Origin: Chryseobacterium indologenes
GTDB lineage: Bacteria; Bacteroidota; Bacteroidia; Flavobacteriales; Weeksellaceae
NCBI RefSeq assembly: GCF_002025665.1
Contig: NZ_CP018786.1
Span: 3,844,001-3,908,000 of the forward strand
Direction: 5' to 3'
DNA length: 64,000 bases
In this document: positions 1-8,746 of the stretch, in pieces
Layout: every line of letters begins with the position of its first letter
Numbering within the stretch: the stretch's first letter is position 1
Program-made: the position numbers and the translations under genes
Notes under the pieces: model-generated
Databases searched by the model: none
What the model was told of the DNA's origin: nothing
The model's input: only the letters and a program-made list of their open reading frames with translations

Positions 1-705
1 GTTAGAATATTGCCCGTCAAAAACAGGCTCATCTGTAAAAATTTCAATGGTGTCAGGATATGCTTCCGGAGCTCCATTCAAGTCTTCTTTCTTATATGAT
101 CTTCTCGGTTTGAAAAAATCAAAGACACTTTCTGAGGCAACTCCCCAATTATTTTCTATTTCAAGAAGATCCGGTTTTGAGGAAATCAAAAGAGCAACAG
201 CACCGCCTCCTTGTGTATATTCTCCTGATGAAGCCAATTCGTATTTTGCATAGTCACTGGCAATAACGACTGCTTTTTTATCAGGATTTACTCTTACAAA
301 GTCCAGAGCGTTATGCAATGCATCTACTCCTCCTACACAGGCAAAAGTCATATCCAATACGTCACAGTTTCTGAAACATCTTGTTCCAAATTCTTCTTCC
401 AATACTTTTTCTACCATTTGTACAGCATAGGAAGCTGTAGGTTTTGCAGCATCCACCGCGCTTTCTGTTCCAAGGTATACTCTTGCTATTTCTTTAGGAT
501 TGATTTGATAGTCTTTTATAAGCTTTAGTAATGCTTCTGCTGCAAAAGTAGCAGCATCTTCATGAACATCAGAAAGTCCCATTTTATGAAGACCTAAGCC
601 TTTTTCCAATTTTGCTGGTTCTATTCCTCTTTTTTCTGCTAAATCCTTAATTTCCAAATATAAACCAGGCACATAATAACCCGCTGCTTCAATTCCAAAA
701 CTCAT
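1..705 (-). CDS. mvaS: Hydroxymethylglutaryl-CoA synthase (3' part outside window)
   Basis: The reading frame runs leftward from an ATG at 703-705 and is still open at base 1, so about 235 N-terminal residues are visible. It shows the thiolase-fold HMG-CoA synthase pattern: a GTES motif near residue 80 (catalytic Glu) followed by S-VD-AK, and the nucleophilic Cys in TFACVGGVDAL near residue 118. A further conserved stretch is VVIASDYAKYELAS-GEYTQGGGAVALL. HMG-CoA synthase condenses acetyl-CoA with acetoacetyl-CoA in the mevalonate route to isoprenoids, which flavobacteria use instead of the MEP pathway. The start gives the natural N-terminus MSFGIEAAGYYVP. A KAS III-like enzyme is the alternative, but the GTES and Cys context favours MvaS. 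Confidence 0.85.
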   Translation of the reverse strand, partial: MSFGIEAAGYYVPGLYLEIKDLAEKRGIEPAKLEKGLGLHKMGLSDVHEDAATFAAEALLKLIKDYQINPKEIARVYLGTESAVDAAKPTASYAVQMVEKVLEEEFGTRCFRNCDVLDMTFACVGGVDALHNALDFVRVNPDKKAVVIASDYAKYELASSGEYTQGGGAVALLISSKPDLLEIENNWGVASESVFDFFKPRRSYKKEDLNGAPEAYPDTIEIFTDEPVFDGQYSN

Positions 706-845
706 AATTGTCTAAATTTTAAACGAATTTATGAAAGATAATGCAAAAAACAGTCGTAAAAAATGCTAATTTTTGCAACATCGTTAAAAACCAATGTATT
801 TAAAAATAAAATCTAACAATTTAGGTATACGTAACTATAAAAAGA

Positions 846-867
846 AAGCCAGCAAATCTGCCGGCTT
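846..867 (-). terminator. Rho-independent terminator after the M1 aminopeptidase gene
   Basis: A 9-bp stem (AAGCCAGCA / TGCCGGCTT, one G-T wobble) with a 4-base loop lies just past the stop codon of the M1 peptidase gene on the minus strand. It is followed on that strand by a T-rich run. Confidence 0.75.
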
Positions 868-874
868 CATTTTT

Positions 875-3385
875 TTACTTATAATTTTCAATGGCTTTAT
901 TAATGACATCGATCTGTTTGTTGATACTTGCTGCATTTTGTGGATTCTGTTTCAGCAGTTCCATTTTTTTGCTCAAACCATCTTTCAGCATCTGTAACAT
1001 CATCATCTTAGCTTGAGGATTATCCGCCATTTGATTTTTGGCATATCCTGCTACTTTTGTAATGCTTTCTGTAGCTTTCAGGTTATCAGAAGTCATGATC
1101 CAATTGAAACCGTCTTCTGCAGCTTTTCCCAATTCCGGATTCTGGAATTTAATGAATGGGTAAAAAGTAGCAAGAGGGGCAATATTTTCTATCTGAGAGG
1201 TAATTTTGTTTTTAACAATAATTGGAAGCAATTGTGCTCTGAGTTCGTCTGATGCTCCTTTCATGTCAATTTTATCAGCCAGATTATTGGCTCTTGACGG
1301 GTCGATAGAAAGAAGCGCACTCATAGAATTTCCTTTTACCGCGTTGGAAACGGCATTTACACCTTTTTCAAATAAAGGAAGGTATTTTTTATCTTTTGTC
1401 TTTCCTAAAGCAGCAATAGCTGCAGCTTGAGTCAATGTTTTCGGATCATTGGAAGCCAGTTTTTCAACTTCAGCACCCAAAGCTTTCATTTGTTCAGGAT
1501 TAGTAAGGTCCATTAAATTCAAAGCTTTTATTCTTACTCTGAAGAAAGGATCATTTAATGCCGCAGCCAGTAATTTTACAGCAGCAGGGCTTTTCCCAGT
1601 CTGATCTTTAATTCCGTTTAAAGCCAGATATCTGCTTTTGAATTCTTTGGAATTGGTAAACTGCATCAGGTTCTGTTCCGGGGTTTTAGTATCTGTAATA
1701 TCAGCCAGTAAAACTCCGTCTGCATTAACATTGATAAGATCCGGAGACTTAGAAACATCAAAATTGAAAGTATTTTTAGCTTCTGCATTTACCCAGACAT
1801 TGTATCTTTTAGGTTTTCCGTTGTCATATACATCTATAGCCAGAGGAAATTCAAATGGTTTTTCCTGAGTCTGATTAATAGTTACAGTAACCTGTTTTTT
1901 CACAGGTTCAAATGTAGACGTATAATTTATCTTCGGGTTTCCGTTTCCAAAATACCATTGATTAAAGAACCAGTTCAAGTCTTTTCCTGACACTTTTTCA
2001 AAAGACAGTCTCAGCTGATGTGCTTCTGCGTTCTGATATTCGTTGGTTTTCAGATAATCATTCATTCCGGCAAAGAATGCATCATCTCCAAGATAATTTC
2101 TCAGCATATTTAAAATTCCTCCTCCTTTCTGATAGGTTACCAGATCAAAAACATCCTCACGGGATTCATAATTGAACCTTACCAGGTTTTTATTAAAATC
2201 AGTTGGATTGTGAAGATAATTATTCACATCAGTCATCAGGTGATAATCTGCCTGATCTTTTCCGTATTTATATTCATTCCAAAGATATTCGGAATAGTTC
2301 GCAAAGGACTCATTGACCGTAAGATTACTCCAGCTTTCTGCAGTTACAAGATCTCCAAACCAATGGTGGAACAGTTCGTGAGCAATGGTATCTTCCCATG
2401 TATTTTCGTCGATAAGCTGACCAGGTTTCTGAAGGATATCACTTCCATGAAGTGTGGCGGTTGTATTCTCCATAGCACCACTTACATAATCTCTTCCTGA
2501 AATCTGAGCATATTTTGCCCAAGGGTAGTCATAATTCAGTTTTTTGGAGAAGAAGTCGATCATTTCCGGAGTATTTCCATAGATCTGCTTGGCATACGGT
2601 TCATATTCTTTTTCGATATAATAATCAACCGGAATACTTTTCCATTTGTCTTTTACCACAGCATATTCTCCTACTCCCATAAAGAAAAGATAGGTAGAAT
2701 GTCTTTTATCCATCACCCAATGATCGGTTCTAAACCCATTGGATTCTTGTTTAGAATCTTTCAGAAGACCATTGGAAAGGGTAACATATTTATCAGGAAC
2801 TGTCATATAAATTTCCTGTGTTGTCTTTTGATTAGGTTTATCAATCGTTGGAAACCAGGCAGAAGAAGATTCTGTTTCTCCCTGTGTCCAGATTTGCGTA
2901 GGCTTATCCGGTTCTGTTCCCTGAGCATTAATAAAATACAATCCTTTTGCATCATTGATTGCCATATTTCCTTCCTGTTTCACTTCATTCGGACGGGATG
3001 TATATTTAATGTAAACGGTATAATCCTGATTTCTCTGATAAGTCTTATCCAGAGTAATTTTTAAAGTATCGTCTTTGTATTCATATTTTAAAGGAGACTT
3101 TTTGCCATTGTTATCAAGAGCTACTTCATGAATCAACATTCCTTTTGCATCAAGAGTAAGCTCATTTGTTGCATAGAAGTAAGGTGAAGCGGTGAGCCAT
3201 TCTTCCCCATTCATCTGTTCTTTCTGATAATCAAAATTTACTTTTAGCTTAGTGTGTTTAAGCTCCGTTACTTTAGTGTGGGTAGCTCTGTACACTTTTT
3301 CCCTTCCTGAAGTTTCAGTTTGTGCTGATACATTGGCGGAAAATAAGATTCCAAGTATTGCAATTGATAAAATGGCCTTTCTCAT
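875..3385 (-). CDS. M1 family aminopeptidase, exported
   Basis: The 836-residue protein begins with a signal peptide (MRKAILSIAILGILFSANVSA). It carries the M1 exopeptidase signature GAMEN at about 303-307 and the zinc motif HELFHHW at about 336-342, with the third ligand Glu in NESFANY near 359. The Tyr of the transition-state region is expected in the following catalytic helix bundle. The C-terminal 250 residues are helical and HEAT-like, as in the ERAP/aminopeptidase N family. It would trim N-terminal residues from peptides in the periplasm or at the cell surface. The length is normal for the family and a terminator follows it. I chose the ATG that gives the clean signal peptide. Confidence 0.92.
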   Translation of the reverse strand: MRKAILSIAILGILFSANVSAQTETSGREKVYRATHTKVTELKHTKLKVNFDYQKEQMNGEEWLTASPYFYATNELTLDAKGMLIHEVALDNNGKKSPLKYEYKDDTLKITLDKTYQRNQDYTVYIKYTSRPNEVKQEGNMAINDAKGLYFINAQGTEPDKPTQIWTQGETESSSAWFPTIDKPNQKTTQEIYMTVPDKYVTLSNGLLKDSKQESNGFRTDHWVMDKRHSTYLFFMGVGEYAVVKDKWKSIPVDYYIEKEYEPYAKQIYGNTPEMIDFFSKKLNYDYPWAKYAQISGRDYVSGAMENTTATLHGSDILQKPGQLIDENTWEDTIAHELFHHWFGDLVTAESWSNLTVNESFANYSEYLWNEYKYGKDQADYHLMTDVNNYLHNPTDFNKNLVRFNYESREDVFDLVTYQKGGGILNMLRNYLGDDAFFAGMNDYLKTNEYQNAEAHQLRLSFEKVSGKDLNWFFNQWYFGNGNPKINYTSTFEPVKKQVTVTINQTQEKPFEFPLAIDVYDNGKPKRYNVWVNAEAKNTFNFDVSKSPDLINVNADGVLLADITDTKTPEQNLMQFTNSKEFKSRYLALNGIKDQTGKSPAAVKLLAAALNDPFFRVRIKALNLMDLTNPEQMKALGAEVEKLASNDPKTLTQAAAIAALGKTKDKKYLPLFEKGVNAVSNAVKGNSMSALLSIDPSRANNLADKIDMKGASDELRAQLLPIIVKNKITSQIENIAPLATFYPFIKFQNPELGKAAEDGFNWIMTSDNLKATESITKVAGYAKNQMADNPQAKMMMLQMLKDGLSKKMELLKQNPQNAASINKQIDVINKAIENYK

Positions 3386-3409
3386 CGGTCTGCTTTATTA
3401 TTTTTAGAA

Positions 3410-3628
3410 TTATTTTTTTATGATGATGTCGAAAATATCATTGACTAATGTTTCATAGTCCCCTGTTTTAAGCTGTTCCTTCGTTTTTGCAAAAGCTTTT
3501 TTGAGTTCGCTTTCCGGATTTTCGTCATCCACTATTTCTGCGGATGCTACTCCTTTCAACTGAAGTACTGCATTTTTCAGTGCTTCAATGTCTGCATTTT
3601 CTTCTATATTAATTTTTAAATACTTCAT
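3410..3628 (-). CDS. Small conserved-type protein of unknown function, 72 aa
   Basis: The protein starts MKYLKINIEENADIEALK and ends DIFDIIIKK; it is acidic, helical and has no signal. It resembles in style the small flavobacterial DUF2683-like antitoxin-type proteins, but I cannot confirm that. No partner toxin lies on either side: the upstream 230 bases hold no ORF and the downstream gene is an aminopeptidase. A longer frame reaches 3682, but its extra 18 residues look non-native, so the internal ATG at 3626-3628 was preferred. It sits 24 bases before the peptidase start and could be co-transcribed with it. Confidence 0.6.
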   Translation of the reverse strand: MKYLKINIEENADIEALKNAVLQLKGVASAEIVDDENPESELKKAFAKTKEQLKTGDYETLVNDIFDIIIKK

Positions 3629-3860
3629 AAATTTATCTTTAAGCATTTGAAATATACGATCCGCTACCAGCCTGTTGATCACTTTTCGGAGGAAACAATA
3701 AACCGGAAGAAGTTATTCTTCCAAATGTAAGAAACAATTGTCAAAAGAAAGTATGCTGAAGTATTTATATTCTGATTTCCCAACTTATGGGTATAGGTAA
3801 TGCCACCTACTAATGTTAAAAATAATAGATGTAAATAAAAAGAAAAGTGATCTAAGAATA

Positions 3861-4655
3861 TTAAATCGCTACAGGAGCTTTGATCCCCGGATGTGGATCA
3901 TAATTTTCCAGAATAAAATCTTCGAAATCGAAATCAAAGATATCCTTAACCTCAGGATTCAGTTTCATTGTCGGAAGTCCTCTTGGCTCTCTTCCAAGTT
4001 GTCTGTTTACCTGCTCGAAATGGTTATTATAGATATGAACATCTCCAAAACTGTGAACATAATCTCCTACTTCCAGATCACAAACCTGTGCCACCATCAT
4101 CAAGAGTAATGCATAACTTGCAATATTGAAAGGTACACCAAGGAAAACATCAGCACTTCTCTGATACAGCTGTAAAGATAATTTACCATCAGCTACGTAA
4201 AACTGGAACAAAGCATGACAAGGAGCTAAAGCCATATTAGGAATTTCTGCCACATTCCAGGCTGATACAATGAGTCTTCTGGAATCCGGATTTTTTTTAA
4301 TCTGATCGATTACTTCGGTAATCTGATCTACCACTTTTCCGTCTGCTCCACTCCAGCTTCTCCACTGTGCTCCATAAACAGGTCCAAGATCTCCATTTTC
4401 ATTGGCCCATTCATCCCAGATACTTACTCCGTTATCTTTAAGATATTTAATATTGGTATCTCCTTTCAGAAACCAAAGCAACTCATAGATAATGGATTTC
4501 AAATGCACTTTTTTGGTGGTTACCAAAGGAAATCCTTTTGACAGATCATATCTCAGCTGATATCCGAAAACACTTCTTGTACCAGTGCCGGTTCTATCGG
4601 TTTTATCAGTTCCGTTGTCTAAAATATGCTGTAAAAGATCCAGGTAGTTTTGCAT
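3861..4655 (-). CDS. thyA: Thymidylate synthase
   Basis: The 264-residue protein equals the length of E. coli ThyA. It starts MQNYLDLLQHIL and includes DRTGTGT in the folate/dUMP loop, the catalytic Cys in APCHALFQFYV near residue 146, and the RSADVFLGVPFNIASYA block. It converts dUMP and methylene-tetrahydrofolate to dTMP and dihydrofolate in the cytoplasm. The frame can be extended by 8 residues upstream, but the canonical Met was chosen. A dihydrofolate reductase gene often follows thyA, but none is visible here. Confidence 0.97.
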   Translation of the reverse strand: MQNYLDLLQHILDNGTDKTDRTGTGTRSVFGYQLRYDLSKGFPLVTTKKVHLKSIIYELLWFLKGDTNIKYLKDNGVSIWDEWANENGDLGPVYGAQWRSWSGADGKVVDQITEVIDQIKKNPDSRRLIVSAWNVAEIPNMALAPCHALFQFYVADGKLSLQLYQRSADVFLGVPFNIASYALLLMMVAQVCDLEVGDYVHSFGDVHIYNNHFEQVNRQLGREPRGLPTMKLNPEVKDIFDFDFEDFILENYDPHPGIKAPVAI

Positions 4656-4676
4656 TTTGAATGAGATTTTAAGTTT

Positions 4677-4684
4677 CAAATTTA
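4677..4684 (-). promoter_or_regulatory. Candidate -7 element for thyA
   Basis: On the minus strand the octamer TAAATTTG fits the Bacteroidota -7 consensus TAnnTTTG exactly. It lies 22 bases upstream of the thyA ATG. No well-placed -33 TTG is visible. Confidence 0.45.
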
Positions 4685-4700
4685 GTAAAAACCAACAAAA

Positions 4701-4726
4701 AAAGCACTCACTTTTATGAATGCTTT
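4701..4726 (-). terminator. Rho-independent terminator after the Gre-like gene
   Basis: A 10-bp stem (AAAGCACTCA / TGAATGCTTT, one wobble) with a 6-base loop is followed on the minus strand by seven T residues. It lies downstream of the Gre-like gene that ends at 4791. Confidence 0.75.
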
Positions 4727-4790
4727 TTATAGGGATGATGTTTATTTTCTATTAATCAACTGTATATCTGCAATCTAACAGACAGTAATT

Positions 4791-5231
4791 TTACCATATA
4801 TTTTCAATAGTCTGATGAATGGTGTTGACAATGAAATTTTCTCCTGCTTTTTTTCCATACATGATTTTCACCAAAGGAGATTCTGCAGAAACGGTCATGA
4901 TTTTCTGTTTCTCAAAAACAATTTCTCCCATTGAAACTGAAATATAAAACAATCCTTTATTAGTTTTTACCAATGCTCCGTTCTGAACTTTTTCTGAAGG
5001 ATCGGATGTTATTTTCTGCAAAACAGCCTGCTGGTTTAATACTTCGTTCAGCTGTCTCTGCAAATTATTGATTTCCTGCTGAAGCATTTCTCTTCCGGTT
5101 TCATATTTGTCCCCCATTGAGCTTTTTGTATCATTGTTGGAAGCCCTTGTTTCTGCAATAAGATTTTCAAAATACTGAATTTTGTCTGCTGCTTTTGCTT
5201 TAATGATATTGATTATTTCCTGTTTGTTCAT
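4791..5231 (-). CDS. GreA/GreB-like protein (transcript cleavage factor family relative)
   Basis: The 146-residue protein has an N-terminal coiled-coil-like half (about 1-75, with ETGREMLQQEINNLQRQLNEV). Its C-terminal half ends VSAESPLVKIMYGKKAGENFIVN, which follows the Gre C-terminal pattern S-SPL-K-L-GK--GD. Gre factors bind RNA polymerase and stimulate cleavage of backtracked RNA. The coil is shorter and the acidic tip is not obvious, so activity is uncertain. Flavobacterial members are sometimes mislabelled 3-oxoacyl-ACP synthase. The ATG lies inside a 19-bp tandem duplication that also creates an upstream out-of-frame ATG. Confidence 0.65.
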   Translation of the reverse strand: MNKQEIINIIKAKAADKIQYFENLIAETRASNNDTKSSMGDKYETGREMLQQEINNLQRQLNEVLNQQAVLQKITSDPSEKVQNGALVKTNKGLFYISVSMGEIVFEKQKIMTVSAESPLVKIMYGKKAGENFIVNTIHQTIENIW

Positions 5232-5259
5232 TCGATGATTGTTTGTTCATTCGATGATT
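5222..5259 (-). repeat. 19-bp tandem duplication spanning a start codon
   Basis: Two perfect copies of GTTTGTTCATTCGATGATT lie head to tail at 5222-5240 and 5241-5259. The first carries the start codon of the Gre-like gene. The second supplies another ATG 19 bases upstream, in a different frame. Confidence 0.9.
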
Positions 5260-5291
5260 GTTTTTTTATTGTGAGTGGTAAAAACCACCCC

Positions 5292-5330
5292 GTCAAAATC
5301 ACAGATTTTGACACCCCTCCACCGGAGGGG
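5292..5330. repeat. Twin-hairpin intergenic repeat
   Basis: Two perfect inverted repeats sit side by side: GTCAAAATC-ACA-GATTTTGAC at 5292-5312 and CCCCTCC-ACC-GGAGGGG at 5314-5330. They lie between the amylase stop and the Gre-like gene. The arrangement looks like a dispersed flavobacterial intergenic element, which is a recollection and not tested. It could also end amylase transcription on the minus strand, where a T-run follows. Confidence 0.6.
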
Positions 5331-5373
5331 AATTGAGCACCTTTAAAGATGAAGCGTTAAGATTTACTACTCC

Positions 5374-6723
5374 TTATTTTTCAAATACGGCATAATCAGA
5401 AACTTTGAAACTAAAATCTTTTCCGTTGCTGAAATCTCTTTTTGTTTTATCAAAAACATTTCTAAATATTCCTGATAAATGTTCATCTTCAATTGAAAAG
5501 TTAACAGCATCTTTAGACATATTGAGAACGACCAATACTTCATCTTTTCCATTTTTCCTTACGTAAGCAAGAATCTTGTCGTTTGCTGTTGTATTGAGAA
5601 GATATGTTGTCACATTAGAATCTCCTCCTCTTAGGGCAGGATTAAAAGCCTTTAGCTCCAGTAATGTTTTATAGAAATCAGCAACCTGATAGGTATTGGT
5701 CCATTTGATGACATCTTTTTCGAAAAATTCCAACCTTTTCATATTGGGAAGTTCCTGTCCTGAGTATAATAATGGTATCCCATTCCATGTTGCCGAGAAT
5801 ACTGCCATTGGTTTTGTAATCACTCCATATTTCTCATATTCGGTTCCGTTCCACGAGTTTTCATCATGGTTTGTGGTAAACCAGGCTCTCATTGAGGCAT
5901 CTCCGATATTGGAATACTGTCTCAAAAGATCTTTTAATTCCTGAAGAGGTTCATTATTTTTGTAATAGTCGGCAGATTTATGCATCCATTTCCAGGAATA
6001 GCTGGCATCAAAAACTTTTCCATATTCCGGGCTTTCCAATTCATCAAATTCTCCCAGCCAGAAAAGGGGTTTCACTTTTTCCACTTCTGGACGTGCCTGT
6101 TCCCAGAAATCAACTTCTACCCATGAAGCAAGGTCACATCGGAAACCATCAATATCGGTTTCCTGCACCCAGAATTTCATGGCATCTATCATAGCCTGGC
6201 GCATTTCCTGGTTTTTATAATCCAATTCAATAATATCGTCCATTCCGGAAGCAATATGGAATTTTCCGTCAGGGTCTTTAAGATAAAATTCAGGGTGAGT
6301 TTTTGTCCAAACATGATCCCAGCCTGTATGATTAGCAACCCAGTCAATGATTACTTTGAATCCAAGTCTGTGTGCTTCATTCACCATATCCTTAAAATCC
6401 TGTAGTGTCCCGAATTCCGGATTGACAGAGGTATAATCTGCCGCGGCATAAGGACTTCCCATACTTCCTTTTTTATTTTGTTGGGCAATTGGTGTAATGG
6501 GCATGAACCAAAGGGTTTTTATTCCCATCGATTTCAGGCGGGGCATTTCTTTTGCAAATGCTTTGAAAGTTCCTTCCTGAGTATATTGTCTTATGTTTAC
6601 TTCATAGATATTTGTAGTATGTTTCCAATCTTTTGGCAGTTCTGTCATCTTCCGGATATTTTTTTGAGTGGTACAGGAAACAATTCCCAGACCAATTACA
6701 GCTAACAAAATTAATTTTTTCAT
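5374..6723 (-). CDS. GH13 alpha-amylase family lipoprotein
   Basis: The 449-residue protein starts MKKLILLAVIGLGIVSC, a lipoprotein signal with the lipobox Cys at 17. The (beta/alpha)8 core contains the family motifs: DWVANHTG (region I), DGFRCDLA with the nucleophile Asp (region II), WLGEFDE with the acid/base Glu (region III), and TTNHDENSW with the stabilising Asp (region IV). A short C-terminal beta domain follows. It probably cleaves or rearranges alpha-glucans outside the cytoplasmic membrane. No SusC/SusD pair is next to it. The frame extends 33 residues upstream, but those residues are hydrophobic and the MKK start gives the proper lipoprotein signal. Confidence 0.9.
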   Translation of the reverse strand: MKKLILLAVIGLGIVSCTTQKNIRKMTELPKDWKHTTNIYEVNIRQYTQEGTFKAFAKEMPRLKSMGIKTLWFMPITPIAQQNKKGSMGSPYAAADYTSVNPEFGTLQDFKDMVNEAHRLGFKVIIDWVANHTGWDHVWTKTHPEFYLKDPDGKFHIASGMDDIIELDYKNQEMRQAMIDAMKFWVQETDIDGFRCDLASWVEVDFWEQARPEVEKVKPLFWLGEFDELESPEYGKVFDASYSWKWMHKSADYYKNNEPLQELKDLLRQYSNIGDASMRAWFTTNHDENSWNGTEYEKYGVITKPMAVFSATWNGIPLLYSGQELPNMKRLEFFEKDVIKWTNTYQVADFYKTLLELKAFNPALRGGDSNVTTYLLNTTANDKILAYVRKNGKDEVLVVLNMSKDAVNFSIEDEHLSGIFRNVFDKTKRDFSNGKDFSFKVSDYAVFEK

Positions 6724-6892
6724 TAAACTATTTTTAACAAAAGTAAGGATTGTTTTTGGAGAGAAGAGGTAAAAGAACAAAATTGTAAAGAAGGTAAAAA
6801 TATAAAAAGGCGAAATTATCAAAGGGTAGATTAGTGAGGAAATATTTATTGAAAAGGTATGGAAGACTGATCAGATTTTTTTCGACATAAAA

Positions 6893-6916
6893 AACCCTGG
6901 GTTGTAACCCAGGGTT
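6893..6916 (-). terminator. Strong rho-independent terminator
   Basis: A perfect 11-bp stem (AACCCTGGGTT / AACCCAGGGTT) with a 2-base spacer is followed on the minus strand by T residues. It lies 17 bases past the stop codon of the pRiA4b-family gene. Confidence 0.9.
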
Positions 6917-6932
6917 CATGTATTTTTATTGA

Positions 6933-7532
6933 CTATCTTTCATCGTCATTGTCATCTTCCTCATCAAAGACATCGTCATTGTAGTCTTCTTCTTCATCAT
7001 CATCAAAGTTGTCATCATCTTCATCTGAAAAATTTCCTCCTGCTCCGAAATCATCCTCAAAACCAAACTCATCATCTACCAACGGCATTGCTGATTTCTT
7101 TTTGCCACCTCCTGCACTTCCGTTTTTGCTAGGAGCCTTTAATGGAACATTTCCAAATCTGTATACTGTGATTGGATAGTTCACACCTTTTGTTTCTTCG
7201 ATCACTTCAATAAGCTCACAGAAGAATTCCCAAAGATCAAGAAGCCCATACTGGAACTGTGCTTTGTCACCTACATTTTCAAAAGCCTCATCAATGTAAA
7301 CATCTGACATAATTTCGCCGTCACCATCATCACTCATATCTTCCAATGGGACACTTTTTACGATTGTTCCGTCATCTTCTAACAGATTAAAAGTAGAAAG
7401 CTCATCTCCTTGCAGACTGAATGCACTTTTAATTCCTAAATGTAAGTTCCATAACGTTTGTTTTCCCTTAACTTCGATATCACGGAAAATATCCTCTTTC
7501 GCATCTAATATTACGCGGATTTTGTAAACCAT
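6933..7532 (-). CDS. Plasmid pRiA4b ORF-3 family protein with long acidic tail
   Basis: The 199-residue protein opens MVYKIRVILDAKEDIFRDIEVKGKQTLWNLH, the pattern of the pRiA4b ORF-3 (IS1096 TnpR-like) family, in which this beta-grasp-like region is conserved. Residues from about 150 to 199 are almost entirely Asp/Glu, with Asn and Phe scattered in between. The family is often annotated as a transposon passenger, but here it is a single chromosomal gene with its own promoter and terminator and no inverted ends. Its function is unknown. The acidic tail suggests it binds basic proteins or mimics nucleic acid, which is speculation. Confidence 0.75.
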   Translation of the reverse strand: MVYKIRVILDAKEDIFRDIEVKGKQTLWNLHLGIKSAFSLQGDELSTFNLLEDDGTIVKSVPLEDMSDDGDGEIMSDVYIDEAFENVGDKAQFQYGLLDLWEFFCELIEVIEETKGVNYPITVYRFGNVPLKAPSKNGSAGGGKKKSAMPLVDDEFGFEDDFGAGGNFSDEDDDNFDDDEEEDYNDDVFDEEDDNDDER

Positions 7533-7585
7533 ATCAGTTTCTTAAATTACTTTTTTGCCTTTATAATTATGATAAATCTCTGTTG

Positions 7586-7613
7586 CAAATATATAATAAA
7601 TGACATGTGACAA
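7586..7613 (-). promoter_or_regulatory. Candidate promoter of the pRiA4b-family gene
   Basis: On the minus strand TTG, 17 bases, then TATATTTG match the Bacteroidota -33/-7 pattern. The -7 element is about 54 bases upstream of the ATG at 7532. Confidence 0.5.
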
Positions 7614-7666
7614 AAAAATATTTCAGGATTTTTTAAAATATTTTTTTTTCTTACATTTTGCCGGAA

Positions 7667-8698
7667 TTATTTACTTTTTTCGAGCATAAAACTGAATTTC
7701 GTCCCTTCAAGGTAAACGCTTTCTACAGTAATGTTTTCGTTGTGTGCTTCAAGGATGTGTTTTACAATAGCCAGACCAAGTCCGGAACCGCCTTCTCTTC
7801 TGCTTCTGCTGGTTTCCACACGATAGAATCTTTCGAAGATTCTTGGAAGAATTTCAGATTTGATTCCCATCCCGTTGTCTATCACCTCTATCAGCACCTT
7901 ATTTTTCAGTATACTGGTTTTTACAATCACTTTTGCTTCCTGTCTGTTGGCATAATGAATGGCATTGGAAATCAGATTAATGAAAACCTGAGAAATTTTC
8001 TGTTTATCAGCTTCCACAAAAATCTGTGGATGAAGCGTCTGAATCTGTAATGTTGTATTTCTTTTTTCAGCTTCAAGATCAAGAAGGTCGAAGATTTCCT
8101 TGATCAGAAGATTAACATCAAATTTTGAAACAGTAAGATTAATTTCGCCAGCTTCCAGCCTGTTAATCATATCAAGATCTGTGACAATAGCAATCAGTCT
8201 TTCTACCGATTTATCAATTCTTTCGAGATATTTATCACGGATGGTAAGGTTATCTACTCCACCATCTCTTAAAGTTTCTACATATCCCTGAATAGAAAAT
8301 AAAGGAGTCTTCAGTTCATGGGAAACATTTCCGATGTATTCTTTACGGTAACTTTCCATCTCTTTCATCATATCAATTTCTGATACCTGTTGTTGATTGA
8401 GATCTGAGAATCTTTCACCAAGTTCTTTAATGGTGATATTTTCATCATGATTCTGCACTATTTCCTGAGGAAGAAATCCGGAAAGACCTTTAACCTGTTT
8501 TCTGCTGTAGTAATTGAAAAGGAGTTCCAGTACCACACAATTGATTAGGAAGATCAGGACAATACAGATGAAAAGACCCGTTTTGAACAAAGGGGTCTCA
8601 TAATAGATATCTTTCAGCGAATCGAATACGACACCTAAAAGGAGCATTACCAGTGTCAGCAGACAAGAGGCAACGAGGGTAAGTCTGTAAAATTTCAA
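7667..8698 (-). CDS. PhoR-like sensor histidine kinase
   Basis: The 343-residue protein has two N-terminal membrane segments (about 8-26 and 42-64) with a very short loop between them, so it has almost no periplasmic sensor. The HisKA box is VSHELKTPLFSIQGYVE near 125-140. The ATPase domain carries NLISNAIHYA (N box), DNGMGI (G1) and GGSGLGLAIVKHI (G2). It should autophosphorylate and transfer phosphate to the response regulator encoded 48 bases upstream in the same operon. The only available start is TTG at 8698. PhoR of phosphate control is the closest architecture, but the signal is not provable from sequence alone. Confidence 0.88.
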   Translation of the reverse strand: MKFYRLTLVASCLLTLVMLLLGVVFDSLKDIYYETPLFKTGLFICIVLIFLINCVVLELLFNYYSRKQVKGLSGFLPQEIVQNHDENITIKELGERFSDLNQQQVSEIDMMKEMESYRKEYIGNVSHELKTPLFSIQGYVETLRDGGVDNLTIRDKYLERIDKSVERLIAIVTDLDMINRLEAGEINLTVSKFDVNLLIKEIFDLLDLEAEKRNTTLQIQTLHPQIFVEADKQKISQVFINLISNAIHYANRQEAKVIVKTSILKNKVLIEVIDNGMGIKSEILPRIFERFYRVETSRSRREGGSGLGLAIVKHILEAHNENITVESVYLEGTKFSFMLEKSK

Positions 8699-8746
8699 TT
8701 TTACAACATTTTAATGATTGAACGTAAAGTTAAGATTTTTAAATAA

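Noticed and set aside
3410..3860. Toxin-antitoxin pair with the 72-residue protein
   Set aside because: No second small gene lies on either side; the upstream 230 bases have no coding frame.
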